In this document: positions 21,836 to 32,440 of the stretch, piece after piece
How positions within the stretch are numbered: the stretch's first letter is position 1
How the letters are laid out: each line of letters opens with the position of its first letter
NCBI GenBank assembly: GCA_012934845.2
Contig: WNNJ02002193.1
Span: 62,001 to 126,000 of the forward strand
DNA length: 64,000 nucleotides
Direction of reading: 5' to 3'
From: Pomphorhynchus laevis
Lineage: Eukaryota; Acanthocephala; Palaeacanthocephala; Echinorhynchida; Pomphorhynchidae
The notes under the pieces: generated by a model
The model's database searches: none
The model's input: the letters and a program-made list of their open reading frames with translations, nothing else
Told to the model about the DNA's origin: nothing
Program-made: the position numbers and the translations under genes

Positions 21836-22211
21836 ACTATTTTTTATCCTGATTGAGGATAGCAGAAGTTATCGAAATAACGTCCTTTTAAATAAAGAGA
21901 AAGTTTTTATTCTTGTTCCTTTTAAACTATCTAATTGGAAATGTAATGATATTTTAGATTTAGTGTGTACTATTTAATCAACATGTCTGACGTTATTAGA
22001 ATTGAGTGGCCAAATAGAAATAAATGAAACGTAAATAAGCAGATCGGTGAAAAGAAATTATAGCTTTGATTGGAGAGTTTCCGCTTTCTATTCAAAATTA
22101 ATCTACTTTCTAATTCGCTAGATGGAAAATACGATCAATCATATTATGGAAAAAAGATCGTCTATAAATGTCGGAATGAACATGAATCTAAATACATATT
22201 TAAATTTGAAA

Positions 22212-22558
22212 TTATATTTTAATAAGATCTAATTTCACAAAGTGTTTACTAACTTGTTTGCTAAACATTAAGTTAATTGACAGCTGAAATTTGATATCTT
22301 TTTCGCTTGATGAGGCTTTAAACCATATAGTAATATGACGAAAATCATCTTCGCTTTTAACAAGAAGTAACAGCGTCTCAACTTTAAAAATAACACAATC
22401 ATGATCAAGTAGTAAATAAGTATTACCGCTTCTTGTGTTCCCAGTGAATCGTGGACTTAATTTTAAATCAGTGTTTATATCAGGGTTGCCAGTGCGAAAT
22501 AGATTCGATTCTAAGTTTATTGTATGCATATCCATCACCTCGTATATCCTTATTAGAG
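22212..22558 (-). CDS. Host exon, possible GAIN region (last recognised exon)
   Basis: A 3' splice site (aaataacag) lies at 22,559. The exon opens with two bases that complete the Ser codon begun by the exon at 22,607-22,730. The frame reads LIRIYEVMDMHTINLESNLF, then RTGNPDINTDLKLSPRFTGN, and is open to a stop at 22,212. It contains LLLDHDCVIFKVETLLLL, a hydrophobic beta-type segment. An internal gtaata after PRFTGNTRSG could be an alternative donor, so whether this is the terminal exon is unsettled. A GAIN-domain assignment rests on position after the HRM domain, not on a clear motif. Confidence 0.55.
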
Positions 22559-22606
22559 CTGTTATTTGTTTGTTTTAATTTGAAAAAGTGATTGATAATG
22601 TCTTAC

Positions 22607-22730
22607 ATTTACTTTTGCCATGAATAAATGTTTGATCAAATTTAATTGATGTCCATTTACTCATTTCAAATGCAGATAATAATGCAGTTTGTAAATTCCA
22701 ACTCGGCAGGACAGCAAGGTTTCTAAACAT
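22607..22730 (-). CDS. Host exon, possible GAIN start
   Basis: The exon is bounded by gttttgttttag at 22,731 and the donor aaat|gtaagac at 22,606. It is 124 nt, phase 0 in and phase 1 out. It reads MFRNLAVLPSWNLQTALLSA, then FEMSKWTSIKFDQTFIHGKS. It is separated from the next exon by a 48-nt intron. The Met at the start is internal, since the preceding exon ends in phase 0 and joins without a stop. Confidence 0.6.
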
Positions 22731-24075
22731 CTAAAACAAAACTTTTAATTTATTTCTTAAAGATACATTTATAAATTGAATAGGTAGCAATGTATTCAAG
22801 GGCACATTTAATAATATTGAATATTATTTAATATTATTAATTAATTATATATTATTATAGCAACGATGTTGCTATAATGTTTGGAAATCATCTGCAATTC
22901 CTGAAGATGATAGCGGGAGCTATCATAATGACCTTTTTGCAATAAAACACTGTATTCAATCTTAAACAAATTGTACAAAGTTCATAAACTTTGTACAATT
23001 TGTAAAATACGCCTCGCATATTAAATGTTTTGAGGATTTGATGAAAATCTACAGATTTTTAAGTAGTAGAGAAGGTTAATGTAGATTATAACCTTACCAG
23101 TTTGTTATAATAATAAATGCATTGACGAATCAAATCAACAAAATCAGCCTACCCATATTATATAAATAAAAATAAAATATTAAATATTAAATATTAAAAT
23201 ATTAATATTTTAATATTAATATTAAATTTAATATTAAATATTAATATTAATATTAAATTTATATTAATATAAATTTATATATTAATATTAAATATTTTAT
23301 ATTAAATAAAATATTTTCTACTATATATGAAATTTATATTTATGTAAAGTTAGAAATTTTACCTAATTTGTTGTCGCACACTAAGAAAATTATAATTTTT
23401 ATAAAAGTTATAAAAGCTATGAATAATAAACAATAACTTAATGACTGGTTAAATAACTATTGACTAGTAAGCAATAACTAATGACTGGTTAAAATCTTTT
23501 GGTTATTAAAACTAACAATTTCTAATGATGATTCCAAACTGGAATCGAAAATTCAATAAATTTTCTACCTCATGCGGGGCGTCTTGCCATTTTGATTTTG
23601 ATAATTTAACAGTGACCCCAAGCACCTTCCCTTTCAATGACTATATAAACAATTTGTAAAAAAATCCTATATAAAAAAATCAGATCAAACCAAATGTCAA
23701 TATATTTATTATTGCCAATAATAGATATTGAAATTAATTGACTGAAATTAACACAAGACAGCTCATCTTTCCCTTCCTCATTACCCTTCCCCGTTTCCCC
23801 TTTTTCGTCTTTCAACCCTTTCCCATTTGACCATTTCCCAAATTTAAGAAAAATAGATTTCCCCAAAAAAATTATTTTTTTGGAATAAACCACTTCATCC
23901 CTGGGGGAAATAAACCAAGTCCAAGTATAAAAACTTCAAATAAAACAAATGCGTATCTTAATATTATGACGATTTGCGTAACTTTATCTTTTTAAAATAT
24001 AAGAATTTATATTATATAATTATTGTCAATTTCAATAATTTTTAAATGTTGATTATTTGGAAATACAAGCTTTAC
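22731..24075. other. Intron (1.35 kb), AT-rich
   Basis: Contains a perfect hairpin at 22,967-23,002 (16-bp arms caaattgtacaaagtt, 4-nt loop) and a run of AAT/ATT-rich simple sequence at 23,160-23,320. The minus-strand frame at 23,606-23,893 lacks splice support and family features. Confidence 0.5.
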
Positions 24076-24147
24076 CTGAAAATCTAGATCCGAATGTTGA
24101 ATAAACAACGTTTTAAACGCCTCCAAAAATTCATAAATTTCTTGGTT
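24076..24147 (-). CDS. Host exon, 24 codons after HRM domain
   Basis: Acceptor gttatacag, donor cag|gtaaagc. The exon is 72 nt, phase 0 at both ends. It reads NQEIYEFLEAFKTLFIQHSD then LDFQ and joins CGC at the end of the upstream exon across a 46-nt intron (24,148-24,193). The perfect phase and the very short intron make this one of the better supported junctions. Confidence 0.65.
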
Positions 24148-24193
24148 CTGTATAACATAATATAAATTCAAAAATAAAATTTTGTTAACATAC

Positions 24194-24270
24194 ACATCCG
24201 CAATTTAAAAAATCTGAGATATTCAGTGGTATCCATCCATTATCTAATGTACAAATCATTCTCATTGCAG
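24194..24270 (-). CDS. Host exon, C-terminal half of HRM domain
   Basis: Acceptor aaaaatag at 24,271, donor gtatgtt at 24,193. The exon is 77 nt. It reads AMRMICTLDNGWIPLNISDF then LNCGC. The pattern A-x-R-x-x-C-x4-G-W-x-P-x7-C is the C-terminal signature of the hormone-receptor (HRM) domain of family-B and adhesion GPCRs. Joined to the exon at 26,553-26,660, it completes the domain (next Cys upstream is MSC). Confidence 0.7.
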
Positions 24271-24714
24271 CTATTTTTATATAAACAGAAAATTTTAGAA
24301 TAAAATTTTTAGAGCAAAATTCTTGTTGATTTATGTTTTGATTTACATTTTAGTTGAGCATATTCAACTTCTGTTAAATTCCTTTTAAGTAATTATTTTA
24401 ACATTGTATTTTAAATGTAGCCAACTAGTTTAGCTGACTAAGTCTGAACGTTCAACGAATCATCAAGCAACATTTGACAAGGGCTGCACTGTTAAAGGCT
24501 GTCGCAGTCTGCAACAAGATCTATAAACATCCGTAAATCTCACTCCATATGCGACCTGGGTATTTTTTCATTACCTTGTGTTATAAAAGTGGTCGTGTTA
24601 AGTAGTTTAAATTTTAAAGTGTAAACACCTTAGTATGCAAACTTTGCTTTTTATAAGGTAAAAATTTGCAGATAAAATATATAGTTTCAGTATTTCTGGC
24701 AGGGGTCATATTAC

Positions 24715-24824
24715 CGTGATAGCAAAGTCCACAGGTCCAAAGTCCACAGGTTAATAATAACTTGCCAGTCAAACAAATCAGATCAGATAACAGAGTAGCA
24801 TGCCATACATTATGGCATGCTCGT
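24715..24824 (-). other. Doubtful exon candidate
   Basis: Open between ttctag and cacg|gtaata. It reads RACHNVWHATLLSDLICLTG then Cys-containing repeats (LTCGLWTCGLCYH). Its entry phase does not fit the neighbouring exons, and its start is an inverted repeat (gcatgccataatgtatggcatgc). The HRM domain closes properly without it. Confidence 0.2.
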
Positions 24825-24949
24825 CTAGAACATGTCATAATATTTTAACATTAAATATATTTTCATTTGAATACCGAGGTATTAAGACAAATTATAACAT
24901 AAAATCGTAAAATATATAAATCATAAAAATATTTGTTAAAAATAAATAT

Positions 24950-25300
24950 AAACTCTTAAGTGAAATGTTTTTAAAGATTGATTGTAAACAATATACTCTG
25001 TATTAGAATAACATATTAGATAATAAAATTTTATCAGAGGAAATACGTCATAAGCATGTATTTAGTTCAGCTGCTATGTTGGGTCGAGGAATAGGAGCCG
25101 AAACCTGATTGCATAGCAGTTCCTCCTGATGACCTCTTATCCCTTTTCTTATACATCGTTTTTTATTTTTTATTCAATTCATAAAAATGACTTTTATTTT
25201 AAATGTTAATAATAAATTTTAATTTGATATAAGTTATATAATTAAAAGTTATAAGTTATAACTTATTAATATAAGTTATATAGTTATATAAGTTATATTT
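24950..25300 (+). mobile_element. PLE 3' end fragment
   Basis: Contains the last RT codons region (aaataaatataaactcttaag) and the 3' module with ggtcgaggaataggagccgaaacctg and ctcctgatgacctctta. Coding upstream is absent. Confidence 0.7.
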
Positions 25301-25369
25301 ATTTTTACAAAACAAACGTTTATTTACATCTCATTTAATCACTTAGTCAATTCGTAAAAATTTACTTTA

Positions 25370-25600
25370 TTGATTTTTATTTTATAGAAAATAGTAAAAT
25401 ATAAAAATCAACACAATAATATAAAAAATGAATTTAAAATCTTAAGCTAAATAAGTTTCTGTGTGGAAAATAAATAATATTCTCTGTATTAGTATAATAT
25501 ACTAGATAATCAAATTTATAGAATAAATACATAATTAGCATGTAATTGGACAAGCTGTTATGTTGTTGGGTCAAAGAAAGTCAACTTATGATTACATTCT
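25370..25600 (+). mobile_element. PLE 3' end fragment, decayed
   Basis: Starts with the RT C-terminal gaaaatagtaaaatata block and runs into tagcatgtaattggac...gctgttatgttg. It lies 120 bp after the previous copy in the same orientation. Confidence 0.55.
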
Positions 25601-25739
25601 CTTCGAACGCAATTTTGAAAGACATACTTTGTATTAATATGACATATTTTAAGTTGCTTTTATTTTTAGTTTTTGTTTTCCTATTTTTAATTGTGATTTT
25701 TAACTTTCAATTTTGATTTTAAACTTTGATTTTAAACTT

Positions 25740-25767
25740 TTCTTCTGTGCACGCCTGCACAGAAGAA
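25740..25767. repeat. Perfect 12-bp-arm hairpin
   Basis: ttcttctgtgca, 4-nt centre, tgcacagaagaa, within an intron of the host gene. Confidence 0.85.
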
Positions 25768-26552
25768 ATATTTAAACAAAATTATATAAATTATTCAAAT
25801 AACGGTTTGAAACTAAGAACGAAACATTAAAAATAATTAATTTGATGTGTGTGTGGCAATAGTAACCCAAAACGATGTTTTACTTGGGATTAAATTAGTA
25901 ATAAAAAGTTAGCTTACAAGAGATATTGCTTGGTAACGAAATTGCTCTAGGTTCTCATATTTTACACCCAGATTTCCTATCAATATCTCAAAAAAAACAA
26001 TTACTTCTATCTTTTTCCGATTTCAAGATATCTCGAAGATAAATTTTAAAATTATAGATTAAAATTATAGATTTCTTCTAGTAAATAATGAAATTCGTTC
26101 TGACATCGACAGTATTATTTCGTGCTATTATGTTTCTGCTTAAAATCTACTAAATCTTACTAAAATTATGTATAATTTACTTTGCCAATTAATTATGCGT
26201 TTAATAACGTTCTTATTTATTTTGGATTATGATAATTTTTTTTAATCTATAAATTATAGATTATAAATTTTAAAATTATTAAAATAATTTAATCGAAGTA
26301 AAAAATAGTTTTTGTTTTTCCTTGCGATATTTTACTAAACAATTTGTTTTGAATGAAACATGATTGTTAAAATCTTTACTTATTTAAATATTTTAAAATA
26401 TCTAAACTTTTAGAAAATATAACTGATTAAAATATATAATTTTGGCTTTTATGATGAGCATAACTTCATATGGTATTTTTTAAATTAAACTACCAAATTA
26501 GTAGCTATAACATTTTTTATTAAATCATGAAACAAACACTTGAGTAACATAC
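25768..26552. other. Intron, AT-rich
   Basis: No exon or repeat identified between the PLE fragments and the HRM exon. Confidence 0.4.
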
Positions 26553-26660
26553 ATTGGCTATCATTACTGCAAGACATATTTAGTTGTCCTTTCTGATAAG
26601 ACTCTAGTATGGGAAAGCCAAATATCGAAGTAGATTTACATAATGGCTTTCTTGCAAACG
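26553..26660 (-). CDS. Host exon, N-terminal half of HRM domain
   Basis: Acceptor ttacttttag at 26,661, donor caat|gtatgtt at 26,552. The exon is 108 nt, phase 1 in and out. It reads FARKPLCKSTSIFGFPILES, then YQKGQLNMSCSNDSQ. Joining the next exon at a Ser codon gives C-x17-G-Q-x4-C-x5-S-A-M-R-x-x-C-x4-G-W, the HRM layout. A longer reading to 26,494 (donor ttg|gtagtt) is open but would break the phase and the domain. Confidence 0.65.
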
Positions 26661-27389
26661 CTAAAAGTAAAATATGAGCCAATATAACAGTACAAAAAAT
26701 TAGTTTAAAAATTAAACATTTTTGGTTTGCAGAAGTTTCTACTCAGAAATTTATTTTTCTCCTCACAAATTTTAACTTTTTGATTTAAACATTTTAAATT
26801 TCATCTACCGGTCTTTGAAGAATAAAAAAATAAATTTGATTTACTTCGTAATCTTTGATAAAGTTTAAAAATTTTCGACGTTTTAATTTAAATATATCCA
26901 TATTTAAAAATATAAAATTTATTTAATTAAAATTATTTAATTTATTCAAGTATTAAATTCCAAAATGCTATATACTTTGTAGGTAAAATACAACATTAAA
27001 ATTATTTTCCACTTAAATTAGACGAAATAAAAATCTAATAATACGCTATTAATATAATTTTATATCATCAAAATTTTCCTAAAAAATATGTGAAATTATT
27101 AATTTGTTAAAATATGACTTATAATTCTCTTAAATCAAATACTGCTTGGCGATAAAATTCCCCTTCTTATAAAAAAAATACAGATTTTTCTATTTATATA
27201 ATTTATATTATATCCTTTACTACGGTGCCAATATACGGACCCACACCAACACATAATTTAAACATTTTTGTGTTGCTGTTGTTTTTTGTATTAAATTATT
27301 CATTCAAGCAATAATTTAAATTTAAGTTACTTAAAAATATATACTGCAATATTTCTGGTTGTTGAGGCTGTACACGGACGATACATTTC

Positions 27390-27760
27390 CAAGTAGCATT
27401 GTCCTGAATGGCCGACCAGACTTCCCTTTCAGATAGTCCTAAGAGTTCCTTGTCAAATATAAAGTTTAATCTCTCAACTTATACAGTGGTCTGCCTCAGG
27501 GTCTCCGTTAAGAAAGTTTAATCTGGAACACTTCACAAGGAATAGCCCAATAGTCATCCACAAAGCGTAACCTAGTAACCTCAATTGACTTCCTTCAACG
27601 TGGAGGAGCAGCGACTTTACTCCAAGATTTTTGCGGATGGCCGAGCTTCGAATTTTATCTCTAAGGCTGAAGTCGACTACACCACGAAAGAACTCATTTC
27701 CGTTGGCTGTACATGAGATCTAGTTTTTTTAGTCATGAATCAAAGTTCATGCCCATAAAT
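27390..27760 (-). mobile_element. RTE/Rex3-like LINE, 3' fragment
   Basis: On the minus strand it reads FSLRDKIRSSAIRKNLGVKS, then LLLHVEGSQLRLLGYALWM and VKCSRLNFL. This matches the C-terminal tail of Rex3/RTE-type LINEs (typical form RDRVRSS...GVEPLLLHIERSQLRWFGH). It is the end of the protein whose N-terminal two-thirds is seen at 56.2-58.4 kb, so the same family is probably involved. Confidence 0.65.
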
Positions 27761-28212
27761 GATGGTAAGTAAGAAGACTGAGTGATAAATTGAAAGCTTA
27801 GCTCTCTCTTTACTTTAACTTATCTGCACAAAGATAAGGCATTATAGGTTAGCTGCACATTATATTGCATTTGAAAGAACCGCAAGATAATAATATGAAA
27901 CCGACCAATGAAGTAATACGGATCTTGAAAGCAATGGATATTCACAATAAACGACACAGCTTAAGGTTTACTGTCAGGTGAACAGTTCTTAAAGGAACGA
28001 ATAACGGTTCGCGTAAGGAATGAATCTTCATAGCATATTTTGAATGTCATTTTAATATCTAATTTTTAATTTGAAAATTACAAATTTAAATCTAAAATTA
28101 AATTTGTTTTCTTACGCAATCATTGCAGAGTGGTCATATGGCTAAGGATGTTTCATGTGGTGCCATTTTTAAGTCCAGCTGCTTTTGTTGGCTTTCTATA
28201 CTGAAGGTGTAA

Positions 28213-28443
28213 TTGAAGCGTTTATTTAATTTATCTTCTGCTAAAATTAATTTCAATATTGTCAATATTAAGAATTCTGCACCCAATAATAACCAATGGC
28301 AGATGACTTATCCAATTTTCGATGATTGTTGGTTATTTCTGTTTAATAAACCTTGTTTTGCTCGCCTTATGCATACATTATTACATCCTTACAAAGGATT
28401 TGATGCACACCAAGATCCTGAGGGCCTACCGAATTTTGTTTAG
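28213..28443 (+). other. Unrecognised open frame
   Basis: 76 codons. The distinctive part starts at SAPNNNQWQMTYPIFDDCWL and continues FLFNKPCFARLMHTLLHPYK, then GFDAHQDPEGLPNFV. The composition is more protein-like than its AT-rich setting and no repeat was recognised. It may be a relic of an unknown element or gene. It lies in an intron of the minus-strand host gene. Confidence 0.3.
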
Positions 28444-28697
28444 ATGCCTAAGTTAACGTTGCTGTTTGTCAAACGTTGCAATTAATATTTGGCACATTCA
28501 CAGGTAAAAATTAGTATATAATGTTAAGATATTATAAGGTATTTATAACGTATTAGTAATGTATTCATTATACCTAATAGATAACCTAATAGTTAAAATT
28601 AATTAATTAATTTTTTTTTATTAAAATATAAAAATTTATAGATTAAATTTTTATATTTTTTATCATAATGTTTTCAAATATACAATACGGTTCAAAC

Positions 28698-28838
28698 CTG
28701 TTATCTTCATGCATTTAAATCGACATCCGTACATATTATTTGCAAATACGCAACAGTCCACAGACTCTTTACAACTTTTTTCCATTAGAGCACACACGAA
28801 ATTAGCTGTCTCTTCTGACAATACCAGACGTTTCTTTC
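28698..28838 (-). CDS. Host exon, Cys-rich
   Basis: Acceptor tctttattag at 28,839, donor acag|gtttgaa at 28,697. The exon is 141 nt, phase 1 in and phase 1 out. It reads KKRLVLSEETANFVCALMEK, then SCKESVDCCVFANNMYGCRF, then KCMKIT. Six Cys in 30 residues and the secreted-domain look fit an extracellular segment just before the HRM domain. The one-base remainder G completes GCG with the exon at 26,553-26,660. Confidence 0.6.
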
Positions 28839-29029
28839 CTAATAAAGATAAATTAATAAAGAAAAAAAACTTGTGTTTTTAACCCAAAGAAACTATAATT
28901 ATTTGGAAATATTTTGTCTTGACTGTCAATAAGAAGTTAATACACTTGACTTGTTATAATAACAAGTTAAGACACTTAACTTAACAAAAATCTGAAAGTA
29001 AATATATTTACAGCATTAGATAATATATA

Positions 29030-29390
29030 ATATAATATATTATAATATATCATAATATATACAACTCAAATCAGCTAACTGAGTCTATGTATTTAATATA
29101 ATTATAAAATAAACAAAACATTATAATGCTAAATCAAAATTTAAAAATTAAATAATAAAATAAATAGTTGTTTTTAGATTTTCTATAATTTAAACCAAGT
29201 TACAAAACATTAGATAATAATCTATTAAAACATTAGATAACATATAATATATAATATATGTTCTTGGGAATATATATAAATCAATAGTAGATTTCAATCA
29301 ATATATATAAATCAATAGTAGAGGACACAAATACGAACTAATGACGTATTCCTCTGATGAAATTTGATTGTCTAGTGTATCCGTCTCCTT
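29030..29390 (-). mobile_element. PLE 3' end fragment
   Basis: Begins with the terminal aatcagctaactgagtctatg block (reversed 3' tip) at about 29,070 and ends with actaatgacgtattcctctgatg at about 29,345. The structured core has been lost. Confidence 0.65.
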
Positions 29391-29496
29391 AATCCTTCAT
29401 TTTGGAAGCACTTATGGTATATGACAACAATACTCAATACAGTAAGTCCATCACTAGTTCATTAGAAATTCTCCATGCCTATTTCCAATATATTAC

Positions 29497-29560
29497 ATTT
29501 TAATAGGCAATCCTTGAAATGGATCGACATCAAAGTAGAACCATTTTGGTAGTATTTCCT
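29497..29560 (-). CDS. Host exon, short
   Basis: Acceptor aattatattag, donor aaat|gtaatat. The exon is 64 nt, with two bases in and two out. It reads EILPKWFYFDVDPFQGLPIK. It joins the exon at 30,056-30,184 in phase (G+AG gives Glu). Its exit phase does not match the next exon at 28,838, so a small exon may be missing between them. Confidence 0.45.
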
Positions 29561-30055
29561 CTAATATAATTCTTATGTTTATCTTAATTTTTTATTTTAA
29601 TTGTTTATTATAACGTTTATAAATATTAAATATTACAATCATAATGTAATATATCATTATACACAAATTAAAATATAATACGAAAGAATCTAATGATGAA
29701 CCACAGTGAGTATTTTAGGAAATATACTGAAAAGGTGTTTAATATAAAATTTGATAATCTGAGTATTTTAGGAAATATACTGAAAAGAAAATTTTCTTGT
29801 TAATGAAAAATTAACAGGAAAATTACAACATAAAATTACATTCAGAGTCAAGCGGCGAAGCCGACAGTCATCAATCATCTGATGCTTATGGCAAAGACGT
29901 TGAAATGAACGAACAGATATCAAATAACCTTTCTGTTGATGACACACCTGATGTTGAATAAACACAAGACTGGATAATTAAAAATTCATTTTACTCTTTA
30001 TTCAATTTGTATTCTGCTATAATGTTATATGGATAATTGTAAAATAATGTTTTAC

Positions 30056-30184
30056 CATTCCAAAATAGCGGCCCGATTGGTGAATCTGAACAAAGATATG
30101 TATGTGTATCTTTTGATCGTTGAAGTTTATTACAACATTCATGATTGAAACCACATAATCTCATTTGTTCGTCAATATTTTGTT
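30056..30184 (-). CDS. Host exon, Cys-rich
   Basis: Acceptor tttactttag at 30,185, donor aatg|gtaaaac at 30,055. The exon is 129 nt. It reads QNIDEQMRLCGFNHECCNKL, then QRSKDTHTYLCSDSPIGPLF, then WN. The Cys pattern C-x5-CC-x13-C is typical of a secreted module. The frame stays open past the donor to about 29,995, so an alternative end is possible. Confidence 0.55.
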
Positions 30185-30652
30185 CTAAAGTAAAAAATAT
30201 TAAAGAAAAAGAAAAAATCAAACAAGATTTTTAAAAAGGTTGTAGAACTTCTAAACAAACATATCTATCTTTTAAGTAAAGTAATATAATTTATTTAAAG
30301 TAGTTTTATTATTTTCTATACTTCTTATGCCAATCAATATTTCTGTAATATATTATTTATATTATTTATATTATTTAATAATTGATTAATAATTATATTA
30401 TAATTAATATAATTAAATATAATTATATTAAATTAAATTAATATAATTTCTGCCTCTTCAAACAAAATTAATTTTTGTATAAAGGAACAAAAATGATTAT
30501 TACAGAAAGCAGATTTTTCGTTTATTTCTATAATTAAAACAAAAATATTTAATTGTAACTCTAGTTTTATTTACTTCAAATTATAAAAAAATAATTATTT
30601 TGTTCTTTTCTCTTGGAAACAACTTGAGATTTAATATATTTATCAAACATTT

Positions 30653-30679
30653 CTGATGAGGCATCAAATAGTTGCGAAA
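30653..30679 (+). ncRNA. Hammerhead-like core
   Basis: CTGATGA, one base, GCA stem, 9-nt loop, TGC, GAAA. It has the stem-II geometry of a hammerhead ribozyme. Stems I and III and the cleavage site are not convincing by eye. Confidence 0.35.
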
Positions 30680-30769
30680 TATTGAAAAGAATTTTAATTC
30701 CTCTATTTGATTAATTTTATCAAAATAATCAAATATTTATAATTTCTATATTAATTTTAGTTAAATATT

Positions 30770-30976
30770 CTCGATGCAATTCACTGCATTAGATGTTATC
30801 CGAGTCGACCTGTAGTTTATCATGACCTGAAGCTAAGCTTCTGTCGGGTTCAGTCCTAGAAGCCGCATCGTGCTGCCAAGCTGTTTAATCGACATTGTGC
30901 CTTCGTCAACCCTCTCGAAAATCTGAACAGCCTCCTTGATTTCAGTCAACTGCTTTTCGGACAATTAATCTGCCAT
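30770..30976 (-). pseudogene. Calmodulin pseudogene, N-terminal half
   Basis: Reads MAD, stop, LSEKQLTEIKEAVQIFERVD, then EGTMSIKQLGSTMRLLGLNP, TEA, stop, LQVMINYRS. This is calmodulin from the initiator Met through EF-hand 1 and the linker into EF-hand 2 (normal form MADQLTEEQIAEFKEAF...[20 protein letters not shown]). Two stops and loss of the EF-hand Asp residues (VDEGTMS for DGDGTIT) show that it is dead. No introns are visible, so a processed retrocopy is likely. The CaM start directly follows the exon at 30,980-31,150. Confidence 0.85.
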
Positions 30977-30979
30977 TAC

Positions 30980-31150
30980 ACATTCTACACGACCATCTAG
31001 ATTGATAGGACACCCTTGGAATCTATAGTACAAATCAATGTGATTGCTAGAGGTATCGAATTCTATTGAGAGTTCATCGAATTCGTGCGCACATAAATCG
31101 TGTATATCAGGATTGTCCATAAACTTCCGAAAGCAAGCCGAGTTGCAATT
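30980..31150 (-). CDS. Host exon, Cys-rich, next to calmodulin relic
   Basis: Acceptor gataatatag at 31,151, donor gaatgt|gtaatgg at 30,979. Exactly 57 codons, phase 0 at both ends, joining the phase-0 end of the exon at 42,392-42,501. It reads NCNSACFRKFMDNPDIHDLC, then AHEFDELSIEFDTSSNHIDL, then YYRFQGCPINLDGRVEC. The frame is also open across the donor into the calmodulin ATG. The next exon needs one carried base, which this donor does not give. A cryptic donor (ggtc|gtgtag) would. Confidence 0.6.
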
Positions 31151-31179
31151 CTATATTATCTCGTTACAATTTTAGTATT

Positions 31180-32440
31180 TATGATATACTAATGTAAGAG
31201 GTTAATTCAAATGATTTAAATGTAAACGCAACATATGAATGTTCTTATTTTAGTTTAGAAACAATTATTACAAGTCATTGTTCTATAATGGATAAAAAGG
31301 GTAAAAAAATTGAATCAGGTAATAAAACTATACCTATATTATATTGGAATCCAAAATTACATAAAAATCCAATAAAACCTAGGTTCATATGTAGTGCGTT
31401 TAAATGTACATTAAAACCACTTTCTGTCTATATGAATAAAATACTTAAAATAATTAAAGCACACTTTGAATAATATTGCAAGGTAATCGAAATTAATACT
31501 GGTATAAATCACTATTTCAGTATTAATACAACAAAAGAATTTTTAGAACAGACAAAAGGAATAAATTTTCAAAATATAAATACATACGATTTTAGTTCGC
31601 TTTATACAAATCTAGATTTAGTAGATATTAAAGAAGCGTTAGTAAAATTAATCAATCATATATTCGGAAAAAGATATACATATGTTATAATAACTATAAC
31701 GCTTATCCAACAAAAATTAAACCATCAAGTAAATATAAATATATGAATAATATTGAATTAATAGAATCCTTAAATATTTTGATAAATCAAAATTATTTAA
31801 AAGTAGGGACATCTATATTTAGACAAGTAATTGGTGTTCCAATGGGTGGTAATAGTAGCCCAATTATAGCTGACTTGTTTTTAAGCTTTATAGAATATGA
31901 ATTTGTTCATAACTGTGTAAAAACTAAATCTAAACAATATAAATATATGAAATATATGTTTCAATACATTGATGATATATGTATATTTAATTCTAATAAT
32001 TGTGGCGCGCCCAGCGCGCCACCCATGCCAGATGCGCCACCCTATGGATTTTTATGATTTTATGCGCCACCATAGGGAGCACCCTATGGTGGCGCATAAA
32101 ATCATATGCGCATAGGATTCAACATTTATGCGCCACCATAGGGTGCTCCCATGATGAGCCACCCTATGGTGGCGCATCATGCTAGATGCGCCACCATAGG
32201 GTGGCGCATCTGGCATGGGTGGCGCGCTGGGCACGCCACAATAATTTTTATTCAATTAGTGAACACATTTATCCAGAAAGCCTTATTCTTAACAAAACCA
32301 ATATTAATGATAAAGAAGGTGTATATCTAGATATGAACATTAAATTTACATTGACTAAAACTACTATTAATTTATATCGTAAAGATGGCATATTTAAATT
32401 AAAAAGAAGCATATTTTGTAATATTTGAATAATATTTAAA
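31180..32440 (+). mobile_element. Naiad-type PLE, RT part, split by a foldback element
   Basis: Carries RT blocks NKTIPILYWNPKLHKNPIKP, FICSAFKCTLKPLS (about 31,390), YDFSSLYTN (about 31,586), GVPMGGNSSPIIADLFLSF (about 31,830) and FQYIDDICIF (about 31,960). It is then interrupted at 32,001-32,240 and resumes with LILNKTNINDKEGVYLDMN. It is the best view of motifs B and C in the window. The endonuclease and the 3' UTR are missing. Frame changes make it inactive. Confidence 0.8.
32001..32240. mobile_element. GC-rich foldback element, 240 bp, in PLE
   Basis: Terminal inverted repeats of about 46 bp with one mismatch (tgtggcgcgcccagcgcgcc at the left end) are flanked by the 5-bp direct repeat ataat (31,996-32,000 and 32,241-32,245). 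The interior is built from gcgccacc, ccatagggt and agcaccctatgg blocks in both directions, including a perfect palindrome with 24-bp arms at 32,054-32,105. GC content is far above the surroundings. It is non-autonomous; the superfamily cannot be set from TIR and TSD alone. The apparent ORFs inside are by-products. Confidence 0.85.

Noticed and set aside
23606-23893. Minus-strand frame of 95 codons
   Set aside because: Low-complexity, Lys/Gly/Glu-rich start and hydrophobic end without splice support; chance frame in an intron.
24715-24824. An extra Cys-rich exon between the HRM halves
   Set aside because: Its phase does not fit and it begins with an inverted repeat; the HRM domain closes without it.
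32000-32255. Short frames with repeated APPMPDAPPYG-type wording
   Set aside because: By-products of the GC-rich foldback element.
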